5,727 nt of DNA from assembly GCA_030621975.1 (NCBI GenBank), contig JAUXGQ010000145.1, positions 1 through 5,727 of the forward strand. The letters run 5' to 3'. The position numbers and the translations under genes were made by a program. Positions within the stretch are counted from its first letter, which is position 1. Each line of letters opens with the position of its first letter. Shown one piece after another: positions 4,275-5,727 of the stretch. A model generated the notes under the pieces. That model worked only from the letters and a program-made list of their open reading frames with translations. It did not search any database and had not been told where the DNA came from. The DNA comes from Gammaproteobacteria bacterium. GTDB taxonomy: Bacteria > Pseudomonadota > Gammaproteobacteria > Chromatiales > Chromatiaceae.

Positions 4275-5324
4275 CTAGACCATCTCGAATGCGGCGGTAT
4301 TGGGGGCGGCTGCATCGATGTGTCCGACGGGCCAGGCATCCTCGCCCTGTTCCCGAAGCAGGTCACAGGCCCGTTCAGCCTCGGCTTCGGACACGCACAC
4401 GACCATGCCGACACCACAGTTGAAGGTACGCAGCATTTCCGGTTCGGTTACCTTGCCCTGTTGCTGAAGCCAGTCGAAGATCTCCGGGCGCTTCCAGCTG
4501 TCACCGCGAATTGTGGCTTTCACACCCGGCGGCAGTACCCTGGGCAGGTTTTCCGGCAGCCCGCCCCCGGTTATATGGGCCAGGGCATGTACGGGTATCT
4601 GTTCGATCAGGGCGAGCAGGGGTTTGACATAGATGCGGGTTGGCGCGAGCAGCGCCTCTGCGAGGGTGCGGCCCGCCATCTGCCGAGATAGATCGGCATC
4701 GCCGACCTGCAGGATCTTGCGGATCAGCGAGTAGCCGTTGGAGTGGGGGCCGGAGGAGGCCAGGCCGATGAGGGCGTCACCGACCTGCACTCTGGCGGGT
4801 TCGATGATGCGGCTCTTTTCCACGATGCCGACACAGAAGCCGGCCAGATCGTAATCGCTTCCCGTGTACATGCCGGGCATTTCCGCGGTTTCGCCGCCGG
4901 TGAGGGCGGCCCCCGCCAACTCGCAGCCCCGGGCAATGCCTTCAATGACCTTGGCCGCGATCTCCACATCGAGATGTCCGGTGGCGTAATAATCCAGGAA
5001 AAACAAGGGCTCGGCACCGGCTACGACGATATCGTTGGCGCACATGGCCACCAGGTCTATGCCAATGCTGTCGTGCCGGTCCAGTTCCATGGCGAGCTTG
5101 AGCTTGGTGCCGACGCCATCCGTGCTCGATACCAGCACGGGCTCCCGATAACGTCCCAGCGGAAGCTCGAAAAGGGCGCCGAACCCACCCAGTCCCGTCA
5201 TCACCCCCGGCCGGAAAGTGGATTGGACCAGGGGCTTGATACGTTCCACCAGCGCGTTGCCTGCGTCGATATCTACACCGGCGTCCCGGTAACTGAGTGA
5301 ATCTGTCGTCTTGTTCGAGGTCAC
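4275..5324 (-). CDS. purM: Phosphoribosylformylglycinamidine cyclo-ligase (AIR synthetase)
   Basis: Fifth step of de novo purine synthesis: ATP-dependent ring closure of FGAM to aminoimidazole ribonucleotide; cytoplasmic, homodimeric in known members. The 349 residues match the family (about 345). Visible signatures are SYRDAGVDIDAGNALVERIK (11-30), GGFGALFELP (46-55), the STDGVGTKLKLA block (67-78), GIDLVAMCANDI (88-99), TGGETAEMPGMY (142-153), SSGPHSNGYSLIR (190-202) and HITGGGLPENLPRVLP (250-265), in the order expected for the PurM/ATP-binding fold. The start is GTG at 5324, the only candidate that keeps the N-terminal segment, with GGAG (plus-strand 5331-5334) 6 nt upstream on the coding strand. 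It is the first gene of a purM-purN operon with a candidate promoter at 5372-5380. No PurR-type operator is recognised upstream. Confidence 0.98.
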   Translation of the reverse strand: MTSNKTTDSLSYRDAGVDIDAGNALVERIKPLVQSTFRPGVMTGLGGFGALFELPLGRYREPVLVSSTDGVGTKLKLAMELDRHDSIGIDLVAMCANDIVVAGAEPLFFLDYYATGHLDVEIAAKVIEGIARGCELAGAALTGGETAEMPGMYTGSDYDLAGFCVGIVEKSRIIEPARVQVGDALIGLASSGPHSNGYSLIRKILQVGDADLSRQMAGRTLAEALLAPTRIYVKPLLALIEQIPVHALAHITGGGLPENLPRVLPPGVKATIRGDSWKRPEIFDWLQQQGKVTEPEMLRTFNCGVGMVVCVSEAEAERACDLLREQGEDAWPVGHIDAAAPNTAAFEMV

Positions 5325-5330
5325 GGGCGG

Positions 5331-5334
5331 CTCC
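5331..5334 (-). promoter_or_regulatory. Ribosome-binding site for the GTG start of purM
   Basis: Read on the minus strand, GGAG lies 6 nt before GTG 5324. No in-frame ATG occurs before residue 42, so this site supports the non-ATG start. Confidence 0.7.
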
Positions 5335-5371
5335 AGGCGGGAGTGGGCGGGATGGAGAAAACCGGTCGATG

Positions 5372-5380
5372 ATTTTATCA
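5372..5380 (-). promoter_or_regulatory. Candidate extended -10 promoter of purM-purN
   Basis: On the minus strand the sequence is TGATAAAAT: a TGn extension directly before TAAAAT (5 of 6 to TATAAT). The -35 region 16-18 bp upstream is poor, which an extended -10 can compensate. Transcription would begin near 5365, giving a leader of about 40 nt before the GTG at 5324. Confidence 0.5.
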
Positions 5381-5541
5381 GTCTTGCCTCGGAGGGGGTA
5401 CTGGGAATAAAGGGTTGTTTAGACAGCCCGCCACAGGCAGGATAAAATTCACACTGGTTCTATCGGGCGATTTTGAGAGGATGAAGCATTGTCTTGAGTT
5501 TTTTCCCCGCTACGGGGAATGCGCGTTCGTCGCGAGAGCCC
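5381..5541. other. Upstream intergenic region of purM
   Basis: No convincing gene. A 7-bp hairpin TTCCCCG-CTA-CGGGGAA lies at 5503-5519, preceded by a run of six T (5499-5504); because the T run is on the wrong side for the + strand and reads as A on the minus strand, it is not a standard terminator. TAAAAT on the + strand at 5443-5448 could be a -10 element for a divergent rightward transcript, but the best -35 candidate (TTTAGA, 5418-5423) is 19 bp away. Confidence 0.45.
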
Positions 5542-5581
5542 CTAGGAGGCTGTCCGAGAATGGATGACCTACTGCGCGAAC

Positions 5582-5668
5582 GTGGACGCCGGCCGGATTT
5601 CGCGCTCGAATTCGTTAAATATGGCCAATATTCGCCTCATTCGAGCACGAAATCCGTCTCGGCCCCAC
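5582..5668. repeat. Long imperfect palindrome (30-nt arms)
   Basis: Arms 5582-5611 and 5639-5668 pair without gaps at 23 of 30 positions plus one G-T wobble. The inner 18 positions (5594-5611 with 5639-5656) pair at 17 of 18. The 27-nt loop carries its own 5-bp stem AATAT/ATATT (5618-5622 and 5628-5632) around GGCCA. There is no flanking T run, so it is not an ordinary terminator. It could form a cruciform in DNA or a structured RNA. Structure of this kind is common in REP/MITE-like elements and in leaders of mobile genes. Confidence 0.85.
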
Positions 5669-5683
5669 ATCCGCTCGCTACGA

Positions 5684-5727
5684 CCGCCATGGATGGCGGA
5701 AGTGCCGGTTTTGCAGGAGCAACAAAC
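5684..5727 (+). other. Short hairpin followed by a possible gene leader
   Basis: A perfect 7-bp inverted repeat CCGCCAT-GG-ATGGCGG (5684-5699) is followed by TGCAGGAGCAAC (5713-5724). AGGAG at 5716-5720 ends 7 nt before the window edge, so a start codon just beyond 5727 would be well placed. Equally, this hairpin plus TGCAGGAGCA string resembles a recurring intergenic motif I recall from gammaproteobacteria, in which case no gene need follow. Confidence 0.4.

Larger units (their letters stand above)
5542..5727 (+). mobile_element. Possible left edge of a mobile or dispersed element
   Basis: At 5542-5545 a CTAG abuts GAGGCTGTCCGAGAATGG (5546-5563), which looks like an insertion-sequence or MITE terminus; CTAG is a known target of some IS5-group elements. 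The sequence to its right changes character, being made of strong inverted repeats (5582-5668 and 5684-5699), and ends with a possible ribosome-binding site at the window edge. No transposase and no second terminal repeat are visible, so the call rests on the boundary look and my recollection of similar intergenic repeats. A non-coding dispersed repeat is an equally good alternative. Confidence 0.3.

Noticed and set aside
4743..5300. 185-aa open frame on the + strand opposite purM
   Set aside because: It is a shadow of purM in a GC-rich region, with no recognisable protein features.
5384..5480. PurR-type operator upstream of purM
   Set aside because: I found no 16-bp palindrome resembling ACGCAAACGTTTGCGT in the purM leader.
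5499..5519. Intrinsic terminator at the TTCCCCG/CGGGGAA hairpin
   Set aside because: The T run precedes the hairpin on the + strand and becomes an A run on the minus strand, so neither direction has the required U-tract after the stem.
5499..5525. CRISPR repeat-like string (TTCCCCGCTACGGGGAA, reminiscent of type I-E repeats)
   Set aside because: There is only one copy, with no spacer-repeat periodicity and no cas gene nearby. It is just a 7-bp hairpin.
5481..5567. 28-aa frame MKHCLEFF... possibly a gene broken by an insertion
   Set aside because: GAGAGG directly abuts the ATG with no spacing, the frame is short, and I recognise no protein. It crosses the proposed element boundary, so a truncated gene cannot be excluded, but support is too thin.

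Overview
The window looks like a piece of a gammaproteobacterial chromosome, probably from a Chromatiales-like or other environmental lineage. The coding parts are GC-rich. The purM-purN pair and the dCTP deaminase have gammaproteobacterial-type signatures, and the VWA plus membrane J-domain pair resembles pairs I recall from sulfur-oxidising and related gammaproteobacteria. This placement is inference from protein flavour, not a search result.

Layout: (1) 1-340 is AT-richer, has no convincing gene, and holds an 8-bp-period repeat inside a short inverted repeat plus a small operator-like palindrome. (2) 341-1069 holds three tightly packed small genes on the + strand that I cannot assign to a family: an 81-aa exported protein, a 67-aa soluble protein with an 18-bp tandem duplication, and a 75-aa protein with two membrane segments. 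A strong intrinsic terminator at 1170-1200 ends this unit. (3) A good sigma70-type promoter directly follows at 1202-1230 and drives a two-gene unit: a von Willebrand factor A domain protein (1339-2052) and a membrane-anchored J-domain protein (2056-2832). (4) 2833-3034 is intergenic, with an 11-bp inverted repeat enclosing a 10-bp-period repeat, then the dcd promoter. (5) dcd (3035-3601, +) converges on purN (3598-4269, -), and their stop codons overlap. purN lies 5 bp downstream of purM (4275-5324, -). (6) 5325-5727 holds the purM leader and promoter, then a block of strong inverted repeats that may be the edge of a mobile or dispersed element. The window ends just after a possible ribosome-binding site for a gene not shown.

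How the genes relate: purM and purN encode two steps of de novo purine synthesis (AIR synthetase and GAR transformylase). dcd supplies dUTP for thymidylate synthesis. These are housekeeping nucleotide genes. The VWA/J-domain pair is a co-transcribed accessory module, probably involved in protein assembly or quality control at the inner membrane, but its client is unknown. The three small genes upstream are the least explained part of the window.
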